DNA from: Planctellipticum variicoloris
Lineage (GTDB): Bacteria; Planctomycetota; Planctomycetia; Planctomycetales; Planctomycetaceae
Assembly (NCBI RefSeq): GCF_030622045.1
Contig: NZ_CP130886.1
Coordinates: 4,534,001-4,598,000 of the forward strand
DNA length: 64,000 nucleotides
Direction of reading: 5' to 3'
Shown one piece after another: positions 18,280-26,370 of this stretch. The notes under the pieces are model-generated. The model saw only the letters and a list, made by a program, of their open reading frames with translations. It had not been told where the DNA came from and did no database searches. Position 1 is the first letter of the stretch. Each line of letters opens with the position of its first letter. Both the position numbers and the translations under genes were made by a program.

Positions 18280-19821
18280 ATGACGACGCTCAAAATTGCG
18301 CTGCTGCTCTGCCTCGCGGCCCCGGCCTGTTGCTCCGCCGCCGACGGCTTTCTCCACAATGGCGTCACCGCCCATCGCGGCAATTCGGGAGAGTTTCCCG
18401 AGAGCACGCTCCCCGCCATCCGCAGCGCTCTCGAACTCGGCGCGGACTGGGTCGAAGTCGACCTGTTCCGCACCCGTGACGGCCAGCTCGTCGTTCTGCA
18501 CGATCGGACCACTGGTCGCGTGGGCGACAAGAATCTCGTGGTCGCCGAGTCGACATTCGATGAACTGCAGACCGTCGACGTTGCCACCGATTTCCGCAAG
18601 CGATCGGGCCAGTCGATCGAGGAATGTCCGCCGCAGCGCATTCCGACGCTCGAACAGGTTCTGCGGCTGATCATGACGCAGTCGCAGACGCGGATCTCGC
18701 TGCAGCCGAAGATGGACTGCGTCCCTCAGGCCGTCGAGCTGGTGAAGCAGCTCAAGGCCGAGCGCTGGGTCAGTTTCAACGATGGCAACCTGGATTACAT
18801 GACGCAGGTGAAACAGCTTGCTCCGGAGATCCCCGCCATCTGGGACCGCGGACCGGCCACCAGCATCGACGACGACATTCGCATCGCCCGCGAACGCAAC
18901 TTCTCCTCGCTGATCCTGCAGCACTCGGGCGTCACCGCCGAGAAGATCCGCAAGATCCGCGCGGCGGGCCTGGAAGCGGGCGCCTGGACGGTGAACGACC
19001 GGGCCACGATGGAGCGGCTGCTTGACCTGGGGGTCGAACGCCTCTACACCGACTTTCCCCGCCTGGCCCTGGCGCTCAAGGCGGGCCGGCGCTTTCAGGC
19101 GGTCGCCTGCGATGGCCATTACCCCAAACACCTGCAGGGGGTCTGCACGAACGACCGGGACGCCATCTACTGGTCCTTCACCGACGTCCTTGTGCAGACC
19201 GATCTCGCCGGCAAAGTGCTGCGAAAGATCCCGGTCGCCGATCATCATGGCGACCTGTGCCAGCATGATGGCCGGCTTTACGTCGCCGTGAACCTGGGTC
19301 AGTTCAACCAGCCCGCCGGCAAAGCCGATTCCTGGGTCTTCGTTTACGACGCCGACTCGCTGCAGGAACTCGCCCGTCATAAAGTTCCTGAGGTCGTGCA
19401 CGGGGCCGGGGGCATGGCGCATCGCGACGGCCGATTCTTCGTCGTGGGTGGGCTGCCTCCCGGTACAAACGAAAACTACGTCTATGAATACGACGATCAA
19501 TTCCAGTTTCAGCGGCGTCACGTCCTTGCCAGCGGTTACACGTTGATGGGCATTCAAGCCGCGGCCTTCGATGGCGAACACTGGTGGTTCGGCTGCTACG
19601 GGTCGCCCCGCCGGCTGCTGAAGGCCGACGCCAGCTTCCAGCTTGTCGGACAGTGGGACTTCGACGCCTCACTGGGCATTGTCGATCTTCCCGACGGCCG
19701 CCTGCTCGTCGCGCGCGGTACAAGCAGCAAGGATCAGGGTTGTACGGGCCGTCTCGAAGTCGCGGTTCCCGACGACAAGACCGGGCTGCGGATCATCGCG
19801 GCGGAGTCCGCCACGAAGTAG
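18280..19821 (+). CDS. Secreted glycerophosphodiester phosphodiesterase with C-terminal propeller-like half
   Basis: 513 residues from ATG 18280. After a signal peptide (1-20) a GDPD TIM-barrel spans about 28-270, with TAHRGNSGEFPESTLPA, Glu/Asp in DWVEVDLFRT and His in VVLHDRTTGR. These are the metal and catalytic residues that cleave glycerophosphodiesters to glycerol-3-phosphate and an alcohol. Residues 275-513 are not GDPD; repeating WSF-, WVFVYD- and WWFGCYG-type strands suggest a beta-propeller of unknown target. It is followed on the same strand by a phosphoesterase and a nuclease. Confidence 0.88.
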   Translation: MTTLKIALLLCLAAPACCSAADGFLHNGVTAHRGNSGEFPESTLPAIRSALELGADWVEVDLFRTRDGQLVVLHDRTTGRVGDKNLVVAESTFDELQTVDVATDFRKRSGQSIEECPPQRIPTLEQVLRLIMTQSQTRISLQPKMDCVPQAVELVKQLKAERWVSFNDGNLDYMTQVKQLAPEIPAIWDRGPATSIDDDIRIARERNFSSLILQHSGVTAEKIRKIRAAGLEAGAWTVNDRATMERLLDLGVERLYTDFPRLALALKAGRRFQAVACDGHYPKHLQGVCTNDRDAIYWSFTDVLVQTDLAGKVLRKIPVADHHGDLCQHDGRLYVAVNLGQFNQPAGKADSWVFVYDADSLQELARHKVPEVVHGAGGMAHRDGRFFVVGGLPPGTNENYVYEYDDQFQFQRRHVLASGYTLMGIQAAAFDGEHWWFGCYGSPRRLLKADASFQLVGQWDFDASLGIVDLPDGRLLVARGTSSKDQGCTGRLEVAVPDDKTGLRIIAAESATK

Positions 19822-19909
19822 CAGTCAGCAAGCCGATTGGCCATGATGACCGCAGCGTGGCCGCGCGGTCTTCAACACATTCCAAAACTGGTTTCCGAGA
19901 CCATCCGCC

Positions 19910-20806
19910 ATGTCGCACACGCCACTCGGCCGCCGGGCCTTTCTTGCGGGGAGCACGCTGGTCCTGGCGGCCGCGCAGTTCGACAGGCTCCTCACCTGCC
20001 CGCTGCATGCCGATGACGGGAAGTCTCCACTCCGCATCGGCCTCGTCACTGATCTGCACCACGCCGACAAGCCTCCCGCCGGGACGCGGCACTATCGCGA
20101 AACGCTGCGCAAGCTCGCCGAGGCCGCCGAGACGTTTCAGGCCAGTCCGCCGGCCTTCGTCGTCGAGCTGGGAGACCTGATCGATGCCGCCGATACTGTT
20201 GAGACCGAGCAGCGCTATCTGGCGACGATCAACCGCGAATTCTCCAAGCTCTCCAAAGATCGCCACTACGTCCTCGGCAATCACTGCGTCGACACGCTGA
20301 AGAAGGAAGAGTTTCTCGGCGGAGTGGAGCAGAAGGCGTCCTACGACTCGTTCGACCGCGGCGGCTGGCACTTTGTGATTCTCGACGCCTGTTTCCGCAG
20401 CGACGGCGAGCCGTACGGCCGCAAGAACTTTGTCTGGACGGACGCCAACATTCCCGCCGCCGAGCTGGAATGGCTGCGGGCCGACCTGCAGGGGACTTCG
20501 CTCCCGACGATCGTCTTCGCCCATCAGCGGCTCGACGTCAGCAACAATCACGGCGTCAGGAACGCCCCGCAAGTCCGCGAGGTTCTCGAGGCCTCCGGCA
20601 AGGTCCGCGCCGTCTTCCAGGGGCACAGCCACCAGAACGACTACAACGAGATCGCCGGCATCCATTACACGACGCTGGTCGCGATGATCGAAGGGGCGGG
20701 CGTCGAGGACAACGGCTACTCGCTACTGGAACTCGGCGACGACGGTACGATCACTCTGACCGGCTTCCGCAAGCAGCAGCACCGCCGCTGGCACCGCGGG
20801 TCCTGA
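19910..20806 (+). CDS. Tat-exported calcineurin-like metallophosphoesterase
   Basis: 298 residues. The N-terminus GRRAFLAGSTLVLAAA is a twin-arginine type signal (RR at 8-9, no lysine in the core). Metallophosphoesterase motifs follow in order: GLVTDLHHAD, VELGDLIDAAD, LGNHCVD, a histidine in FAHQRLD, and GHSHQNDY. These provide the bimetal site for phosphomonoester or diester hydrolysis outside the cytoplasm. The gene lies 88 bases after the GDPD gene and 32 bases before the SNase-type gene, consistent with a phosphate-scavenging set. Confidence 0.88.
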   Translation: MSHTPLGRRAFLAGSTLVLAAAQFDRLLTCPLHADDGKSPLRIGLVTDLHHADKPPAGTRHYRETLRKLAEAAETFQASPPAFVVELGDLIDAADTVETEQRYLATINREFSKLSKDRHYVLGNHCVDTLKKEEFLGGVEQKASYDSFDRGGWHFVILDACFRSDGEPYGRKNFVWTDANIPAAELEWLRADLQGTSLPTIVFAHQRLDVSNNHGVRNAPQVREVLEASGKVRAVFQGHSHQNDYNEIAGIHYTTLVAMIEGAGVEDNGYSLLELGDDGTITLTGFRKQQHRRWHRGS

Positions 20807-20838
20807 ACCGCAGCCGTCCGATTTCGAAGAGGCGAGGC

Positions 20839-21465
20839 ATGGCGCGCAACGTTCGCAACCCGTTCCATCCGGGCCTGATTCTCGTCGTGCTGTTCGTCGC
20901 CGTCTCCTGGTGGCTCGCCAACCAGCCGAACGAAAATCTCCCGCCGGCCGAACGCCCCGTTCCGTCGAAGAAATCGGATTCCCCCTCGACTCCGCCCGCA
21001 GCGACGACGGCCTCCAGGCCGGACCCTTGCGATCCGAAGATTGTGGACGAATTCACCGGCCGCGTGCAGCACGTCCAGGACGGTGACTCCTTCAAGCTGC
21101 AGAGGGCGGACCGGCGGACGGTCACGGTCCGGATGAAGAGCATCGACGCACCCGAGAAGGATCAGCCCTCCGGAGACGCCGCCCGGCAGCATCTCAAGCG
21201 TCTCATCGAGGGCCGGCAAGTGACGATCCAGTCCGTCGGCGACGATCAATATGACCGGACGCTCGGGTATGTCCTGCTGGATGGCGTCGAGATCAACGAG
21301 CAGCTCGTCCACGACGGCTGGGCTTGGCATTACAGCAAGGACAGTTGCGAGCGCCGCTTTGCCGCGGCGGAAGACGCCGCGCGGACGGCACGGCGGGGCC
21401 TGTGGGAGAGGGGACGACCGCAGCCGCCGTGGGAATTTCGGCGGCAGAAGAACTCGGGGCGGTGA
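20839..21465 (+). CDS. Membrane-anchored thermonuclease-family (SNase-like) nuclease
   Basis: 208 residues from ATG 20839 (GAGGC just upstream). One N-terminal membrane anchor (about 11-28), a proline/serine linker, then an SNase domain (about 72-195) with VQDGDSFKL, VRMKSIDAPEKDQ, YDRTLGYVLLDG and the end motif ARTARRGLWE. It should cleave nucleic acids outside the cytoplasm with calcium. The reading frame opens far upstream within the previous gene, but those residues are shadow. Its TGA at 21463-21465 is directly followed, in the same frame, by the RHS fragment. Confidence 0.88.
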   Translation: MARNVRNPFHPGLILVVLFVAVSWWLANQPNENLPPAERPVPSKKSDSPSTPPAATTASRPDPCDPKIVDEFTGRVQHVQDGDSFKLQRADRRTVTVRMKSIDAPEKDQPSGDAARQHLKRLIEGRQVTIQSVGDDQYDRTLGYVLLDGVEINEQLVHDGWAWHYSKDSCERRFAAAEDAARTARRGLWERGRPQPPWEFRRQKNSGR

Positions 21466-21543
21466 GGGGTTCGTCGCCGGCAGGGTCGGCTTGCTCGGGA
21501 CACCTACGATGCCAACGGCAACCGCCGGACGCTGGAAACTCCC

Positions 21544-23280
21544 GTGGGGGACATCACCACCTATTCCTGGGACTACGAAAACCGCCTGGTGCAGGTCGAG
21601 CATCCCACCGGCGAGATCGTCACGTCGGTCTACGATCCCGACGGCCATCGGGTCGCGCAGGACGACGGCGTCGCCGCGCAGCAGTTCGTCTACGACGGCA
21701 ACAACCTGTTGCAGGAGCGGGACGACGTGGGGACGGTCGAGGCCGACTACACGTACGTGCCGCAGGAGTACGCCCGCTACGTCAGCCAGCAGCGGGATGC
21801 GGAGAGCCGGTTCTACCACGTCAGCGGCATCCAGGACGTGACGCAGCTCACCGACGCCGGCGAAACGGTCACGGACGACTACCGCTTCGACGCCTGGGGC
21901 AAGCCGCTCGCCACGACCGGCTCGACGGAGAACCCGCACACGTACAAGGGGGAGGCCGGCTACCAGTCGGCGCCGCAGCTCTCGGCGGAGGAATCGACGT
22001 ACTACCTGCACCACCGGGTGCTGCCGTCGCAGGGCCGGTTCCTCAGCGAAGACCCGCTCGACGACGACGCGAACACGTATCGGTACGTGCGGAATAATCC
22101 GGTGAACGCCGTCGATCCCAGCGGGTTGGAGGAGGTCGTCCTACAAACCGCAGACGGCGATGTGTTGATCCCTGAGAGTGCACAGACGGGGTACATCGGT
22201 CGTTTGGTGACCCTGCTGCGCGACGCTGAATTAACTGGCAATACGAGCTTTGCAACAACCGTCCGCCGAACTTTGCTCGTCGCGTGGAACGAACGGCAAG
22301 GCTTGCATACCGAGCACCAGTTGTACTCCGCACAACAAAAGCGGCTGAACCGACTCTCCCAAACCTTCGAACCGATCGACATCATCGCAAGACCGCTCGG
22401 CTACGCCGCGTCGGCAACAGCAAAACAAGTCGGCAAAACATCAGAATCGGTCGGAGATCAGCTCGTCTGGATCGACGGAAAGTTGGTTGACGCGGCAGAA
22501 TGGGCCGTTGATCGCTATGCTGATGCCCGCAATCTCTCGATCAGCACCGGATACGAAACTCGTTCGCCGGAGGCGTACCGACGCTACCAGCAATACCTGG
22601 AGTACAATGCGATCACGCACGGATCTGATGTTGCACGCGAACTCAGCCATCGTCCGTGGGATCCTGAATACATCACGCCAAACGAACAAGCTGAGTTCGA
22701 CATGGCCGTCGGCGGAACCCTTGAGGTTCTCACCGGCGGCCTCGGCAAATCCGGCCCATTCGCCAGAGAAGCACTAAAACATGCAGATGATCTCCCGTGG
22801 TCAGCAAAACAACAGGCTTGGAAATTCGAAAGTGCGACCGACGATTTAGCAACACGTAATGCTCCAAGCAGCAAAGTCACGCTCAATGTCGTTGAGGGAA
22901 CACAGACTGCTCCTGCCAAATTTGTTCGTACATTAAAGCCGGGGGAGAAGATTCCTGATTTGATTGCTGAGGGAAAATCCGCAACGTGGGTCAACGAAGC
23001 CGAACACGCCATTGTCAGTCTTGCTGGAGAAGGAAAGATTCAACGAGTTGTCGTAAGTGGCGGGCGAGACGGAATCGACTTCATTCAGAAAGATGGCAAA
23101 CTCTTCTTCGAGATGGACGGGAAACTGGTCCAAGTCAGGCGAGTGTTGGGTCACACTCACCCACGGGCAACGGGGCCGTCTCAAGGCGACTTGGATGCGA
23201 TGAAGATTTTAGGGCAGTCTCGGTCATACATTATTGAAATCGGAGGCGAACCCGGTGGGACAATCATTAGGCCAAAGTGA
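21544..23280 (+). CDS. N-terminally truncated RHS protein with C-terminal putative toxin
   Basis: 578 residues from the first in-frame start (GTG 21544). The same frame is open from 21466 and already reads TYDANGNR, a YD/RHS repeat, so the original protein was longer and has lost its N-terminal bulk. RHS repeats occupy about 1-150. The core motif GRFLSEDP...NTYRYVRNNPVNAVDPSGLE ends near 198 and marks where the toxin tip begins. Residues about 200-470 are helical pretoxin; the last 100 include GHTHPRATGPSQGDLD (about 535-550), an HxH...SxxD pattern resembling JAB/MPN metalloproteases, one residue shorter than usual in the spacer. The tip DNA is visibly more A/T-rich than its surroundings. An overlapping gene follows. 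Confidence 0.75.
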   Translation: MGDITTYSWDYENRLVQVEHPTGEIVTSVYDPDGHRVAQDDGVAAQQFVYDGNNLLQERDDVGTVEADYTYVPQEYARYVSQQRDAESRFYHVSGIQDVTQLTDAGETVTDDYRFDAWGKPLATTGSTENPHTYKGEAGYQSAPQLSAEESTYYLHHRVLPSQGRFLSEDPLDDDANTYRYVRNNPVNAVDPSGLEEVVLQTADGDVLIPESAQTGYIGRLVTLLRDAELTGNTSFATTVRRTLLVAWNERQGLHTEHQLYSAQQKRLNRLSQTFEPIDIIARPLGYAASATAKQVGKTSESVGDQLVWIDGKLVDAAEWAVDRYADARNLSISTGYETRSPEAYRRYQQYLEYNAITHGSDVARELSHRPWDPEYITPNEQAEFDMAVGGTLEVLTGGLGKSGPFAREALKHADDLPWSAKQQAWKFESATDDLATRNAPSSKVTLNVVEGTQTAPAKFVRTLKPGEKIPDLIAEGKSATWVNEAEHAIVSLAGEGKIQRVVVSGGRDGIDFIQKDGKLFFEMDGKLVQVRRVLGHTHPRATGPSQGDLDAMKILGQSRSYIIEIGGEPGGTIIRPK

Positions 23281-23551
23281 AGTATTCACAGTCAAAGATT
23301 CATTCGAGATCAAAGATCGGCACGGCACCGGCCATCACCCCGGAATTGTAGTCGTATTGGACCGAAGGATTGACTTAGACCCATCATCCCTAATCGGAAA
23401 GACCGCTGTTATCGTGATTCCGAATGCTGCGGAACTGTGCCTCATGGTTGACGAGGCCAAGGATCATTTGGCCGCTACAAGCCTTTTCTTCAGAGGGAAT
23501 GGACTTCGTGAGATTCCGCTCGGGGCAAAGGTCTCGATGTCAACTCAATAA
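23255..23551 (+). CDS. Candidate immunity protein for the RHS tip
   Basis: About 98 residues from GTG 23255, which follows GGAGG at ideal spacing and overlaps the RHS gene end by 26 bases. The protein is mostly predicted beta with IVVVLDRRIDL, GKTAVIVIPNAAE and a closing REIPLGAKVSM. No family is recognised. Position immediately after an RHS toxin tip, small size and translational coupling are the usual features of cognate immunity genes; function is inferred from context only. The frame also opens at a TTG at 23234. Confidence 0.6.
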   Translation: MGQSLGQSEVFTVKDSFEIKDRHGTGHHPGIVVVLDRRIDLDPSSLIGKTAVIVIPNAAELCLMVDEAKDHLAATSLFFRGNGLREIPLGAKVSMSTQ

Positions 23552-23954
23552 ACGGCAACCAGCCATAGCCACTGCACCGGCCCGGCCACCGTCCAGCCCA
23601 TGACCCGTTCGCCAAGAATTGTTCGATTTTCGGTTTTGCAACAACGACGCTTCTGGCGATGAAAAATCCATGTGGTGGCCCGGCTGGTGATCGGCTGGGC
23701 TTCAACAAATCAGCCATCACGTCATCCCCATCCTGTTGGCGAACGGCAGGGCGATGGATCATTTGTTGAGGCCATCGAACTGGATGGGGCTGGCGTCCGC
23801 GGGGTGGCACAGGTCGGGCGTCTTCGCCCTACCTGTGTCGCAGAGCGACGGGAGGCTGAAGACGTGTCGACGGTCATTTGGGTTATCCGGGACTCGGCGG
23901 CTTCGTTAGAGTTACAGCGGTGGATATGAACGGCTTTCGTCCTGGAACAGTGCG
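23552..23954. other. Non-coding stretch with a hairpin
   Basis: About 400 bases with no convincing gene. At 23808-23837 a hairpin pairs CACAGGT with ACCTGTG around an inner GGGCG/CGCCC stem; it resembles the REP-like elements elsewhere in structure, not sequence. The stretch lies between the candidate immunity gene and a broken transposase, consistent with decayed accessory DNA. Confidence 0.45.
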
Positions 23955-24169
23955 ATGTGCCCGAAACGCAGGATCATCGACGACGCCCTATACGCTCATT
24001 TCGTCACGTTCTCGGTCTATCGCCGCCGCCGGCCGCTGGAGCACGACCGTGCCGGGCGGATCGTCCTGGATGTGCTCAATCTTGTGGTCGAACGGACTGG
24101 AAGTGGAGTTTGGCCCGGCGGTACGAGTGGGGGAGGACAGTCGGAGCTTCCTTTGAGTGGGGGCCGTGA
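23955..24169 (+). pseudogene. REP-associated tyrosine transposase (RAYT) remnant with internal deletion
   Basis: From ATG 23955 the frame reads [20 protein letters not shown] and [14 protein letters not shown], the N-terminus of Y1-type REP-associated transposases. Directly after, in another frame, the sequence reads [20 protein letters not shown] and ends near 24169, which is the family's C-terminal motif (normally WRWSSARWY...VG). The catalytic HxH and Tyr region between them is gone. So about 48 N-terminal codons are joined out of frame to about 22 C-terminal codons. It cannot be active. Confidence 0.75.
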
Positions 24170-24278
24170 GGGAGCCACGCGGCAGACGTATGGCCAGGAC
24201 AACGACATCTACAGCGATTGGTACTGAATCGGCCGGTCGGCGAAAAGCGGGAAAAGTGCAGCCACGAGGAGTTTTCGA

Positions 24279-24983
24279 ATGCAGCACCAGTCAACAGCCG
24301 GCGTCGCTCTCAACGCCGAACTCCGATCACAGGCCGCGTTCCGGCAACTGCAGGCCGTCCTCCCGGTCGAAGACCTCAGCCGGCCGGCGGACGGCGAACC
24401 AACGTTCGATCCCGCCTTCGGCCAGGCCAGCCTGCACGAGATCGCCCGCGCGCTGTGCCGGCAGCGGAAGGGGCAGGTGATCCTCACCGGCGACCGGGGG
24501 GTCGGCAAATCCACGCTGGTGCGTCGACTGGCAGCGGAAGTAGCGCGTGGCGAGTTCCCGCGGCTGGCCGGTCGCCGGTTCGTCCGCATCGACGTCTCCA
24601 ACGTCGGCCCGGAAGACAGCCGGGCCTGCCTGGAAGTGATTGTCGCCAGCCTCGCCGAGGCCGGGGATCTCGTCGTCTGCCTCGACGGCCTGTCGGCCCT
24701 CTTCCCGCGTCCCAACGGCGGCTCCAACAAACCGCTCCTCCGCACGCAGTTCCAGCGTACGGACCTGCGAATCATCGGCGTCATGACCGACTGGGAATAC
24801 GCCGAGCAGATCGGCAGCGACGCCCAGATGCTCCCGCTGGTCACGCGCGTCCGTCTCGAAGAACCGCGCGACGAAGAGGCCCTGGCGATCACCCGCTGTG
24901 CCGCACAGTTGAGCGTCTGCGTCCTGACGAAGTGGCCCGGCGACGACAGAATGTCGAAATGCGATGGTCGCTTGCCGAGCTGA
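24279..24983 (+). CDS. Truncated ClpB/ClpC-like AAA ATPase fragment
   Basis: 234 residues from ATG 24279 with GAGGAG upstream. Residues 40-200 look like the first nucleotide-binding module of Clp-type ATPases: PAFGQASLHEIARALCRQ, Walker A GDRGVGKST (about 71-79), DLVVCLDGLSALF as Walker B, and MLPLVTRVRLEEPRDEEAL. The remaining small subdomain, arginine finger and any second module are missing. The frame ends just before REP-like cluster B, so it was probably truncated there. It might still bind ATP but should not form a working unfoldase. Confidence 0.65.
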   Translation: MQHQSTAGVALNAELRSQAAFRQLQAVLPVEDLSRPADGEPTFDPAFGQASLHEIARALCRQRKGQVILTGDRGVGKSTLVRRLAAEVARGEFPRLAGRRFVRIDVSNVGPEDSRACLEVIVASLAEAGDLVVCLDGLSALFPRPNGGSNKPLLRTQFQRTDLRIIGVMTDWEYAEQIGSDAQMLPLVTRVRLEEPRDEEALAITRCAAQLSVCVLTKWPGDDRMSKCDGRLPS

Positions 24984-24986
24984 AGA

Positions 24987-25079
24987 GGACGCAGAGCGTC
25001 CGAAGAGGGCGTTCCCAGGCGGAGCCTGGGAACGAGTTTGCAAGTTCAGCTTGGGCATGCCGCCCTGCCCTTCAGGGCG
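24987..25079. repeat. REP-like hairpin cluster B
   Basis: Three hairpins in tandem: 24987-25001 (GGACGC/GCGTCC with central AGA), 25011-25033 (the exact 23-base GTTCCCAGGC-GGA-GCCTGGGAAC element also at 2657) and 25061-25079 (CGCCCTG/CAGGGCG). The spacer GAAGAGGGC between the first two is similar to that of clusters A and C. The third hairpin overlaps the stop of the minus-strand gene at 25072 and could serve as its transcript end. Confidence 0.75.
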
Positions 25080-25248
25080 CGGGCCGATCCTCGGCCGCCT
25101 CATACCCCGCACACACCACCACCGGCTGCGGCGGATATTTCACCAGGCGGCGATCGGTCAGCGACAGACCGCACAGCAGAAACCGCGAGCCCTTGCCGGA
25201 GAGGACTTCCCGCAGATGCCGGCAGCGTTCGCAGAGACTTTCACGCAT
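25072..25248 (-). CDS. Small cysteine-containing protein
   Basis: 58 residues starting MRESLCERCRHLREVLSGKG. CxxC near the N-terminus plus a later LLCGLS gives a possible three-to-four-cysteine metal site, and the C-terminus holds KYPPQPVVVCAGYE. I recognise the pattern as a small conserved planctomycete protein without known function. It begins 5 bases after the stop of the upstream deacetylase gene on the same strand, so it is probably its operon partner. Confidence 0.6.
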   Translation of the reverse strand: MRESLCERCRHLREVLSGKGSRFLLCGLSLTDRRLVKYPPQPVVVCAGYEAAEDRPAP

Positions 25249-25253
25249 CGGAG

Positions 25254-26201
25254 CTACTTCGCGGCCATCGCGCGGAATTGCTTCCAAGTGATGAGCTTCA
25301 CGTTCTCTTCCTCCAGCAGCTTCGCGATCGAGGGTTCCGTGAAGATCCGACGGTCGCCGTCGCGGCGGGCGGCGCTGTTGGTCACGGCCCGCAGTTCGTC
25401 GTCGTCCACTCCGCAGTGGATGATGAGCTGGCTGACGCCGGGGGGCAGGCTCTTGAGGGTCTTCACGTAGCTCTCACGGCGTGCCTCGTGCGTTTCGCCG
25501 CCATAGAACTGAGCCAGGCCGGTGAGCAGCGGCATCTGTCGGGCGTGCAACTCGGCGGCCAGCCGGGGGCCGGCTTCGCGCAGGGCCGGGTATTCTCGCT
25601 TCGTCGCTTCATCAAAACTGCGGACGAACATCACCGGCAGGTCGTATTCCAGCCCCACGGCGACGTAGGCTTCGACCAGATCCGGCCGGCTGACGAGGGC
25701 CCCCATGTGCGTATCGAGATGGCTGACGGGGATGCCGAGCTGCTTGGCGCGCTCAACCTGCGCCCGGAGTTCGATGACAACTTCTTCCCGCTTCACGTGC
25801 TGGGCCACTTGCTCGACGTTGTCCCAGAGATAGCCGTTTTCATCGACCATGCTCGGCACCTTGTTCTTCCCGGCGACGGGCCCCCAACGATAGTTGTCCC
25901 ATTCGGAATTCAGCGTCAGATGCAGGCCGTAGTCGTACTGCGGATGGGCCTTGGCATACTCGGCGAACTCCCGGACCCACGGGCAGGGGATCATGATGCT
26001 GCACGACGTGACGATCCCCTGCTCCAGGGCCTCGATCGTCCCCCGATTGACCGAGTGGCACATCCCGGCGTCGTCGGCATGAATGATCAGATATTTTTGA
26101 CCGTCACCGGCGGGCGCGTCCGCTCCGCCAGCCGGGAGGGCGCCGGCCAGGGCCACGATCAGCAGACACGTCATGCTCCGAGAAATGCGAGCCATCGTCA
26201 T
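25254..26201 (-). CDS. Secreted ChbG/YdjC-family carbohydrate deacetylase
   Basis: 315 residues with a signal peptide (about 1-27). The ChbG/YdjC fold is marked by [18 protein letters not shown] (metal-binding Asp-Asp), [11 protein letters not shown], and SHLDTHMG (metal-binding His). Members remove acetyl groups from N-acetylated oligosaccharides such as chitooligosaccharides; the exact sugar here is unknown. ATG 26201 was preferred to the ATG two codons later because of its upstream AGGA. It is transcribed away from the penicillin acylase gene's end with 170 bases between. Confidence 0.85.
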   Translation of the reverse strand: MTMARISRSMTCLLIVALAGALPAGGADAPAGDGQKYLIIHADDAGMCHSVNRGTIEALEQGIVTSCSIMIPCPWVREFAEYAKAHPQYDYGLHLTLNSEWDNYRWGPVAGKNKVPSMVDENGYLWDNVEQVAQHVKREEVVIELRAQVERAKQLGIPVSHLDTHMGALVSRPDLVEAYVAVGLEYDLPVMFVRSFDEATKREYPALREAGPRLAAELHARQMPLLTGLAQFYGGETHEARRESYVKTLKSLPPGVSQLIIHCGVDDDELRAVTNSAARRDGDRRIFTEPSIAKLLEEENVKLITWKQFRAMAAK

Positions 26202-26370
26202 GGTGAGTCCTGTTTGGAATCGGGCGCCGACCGGCGAGTGCGGGGCCGCATTTTCCGGGAACCTGCAGTCAGAATTGTCGCAGCTATCGTACCGGCCGGG
26301 ATCACGCCGCAGAAGTCTGCGATTCCGGCGATGGCTGCGGTCGACCGCCGCAAGCGCCACCGCGAATTGA

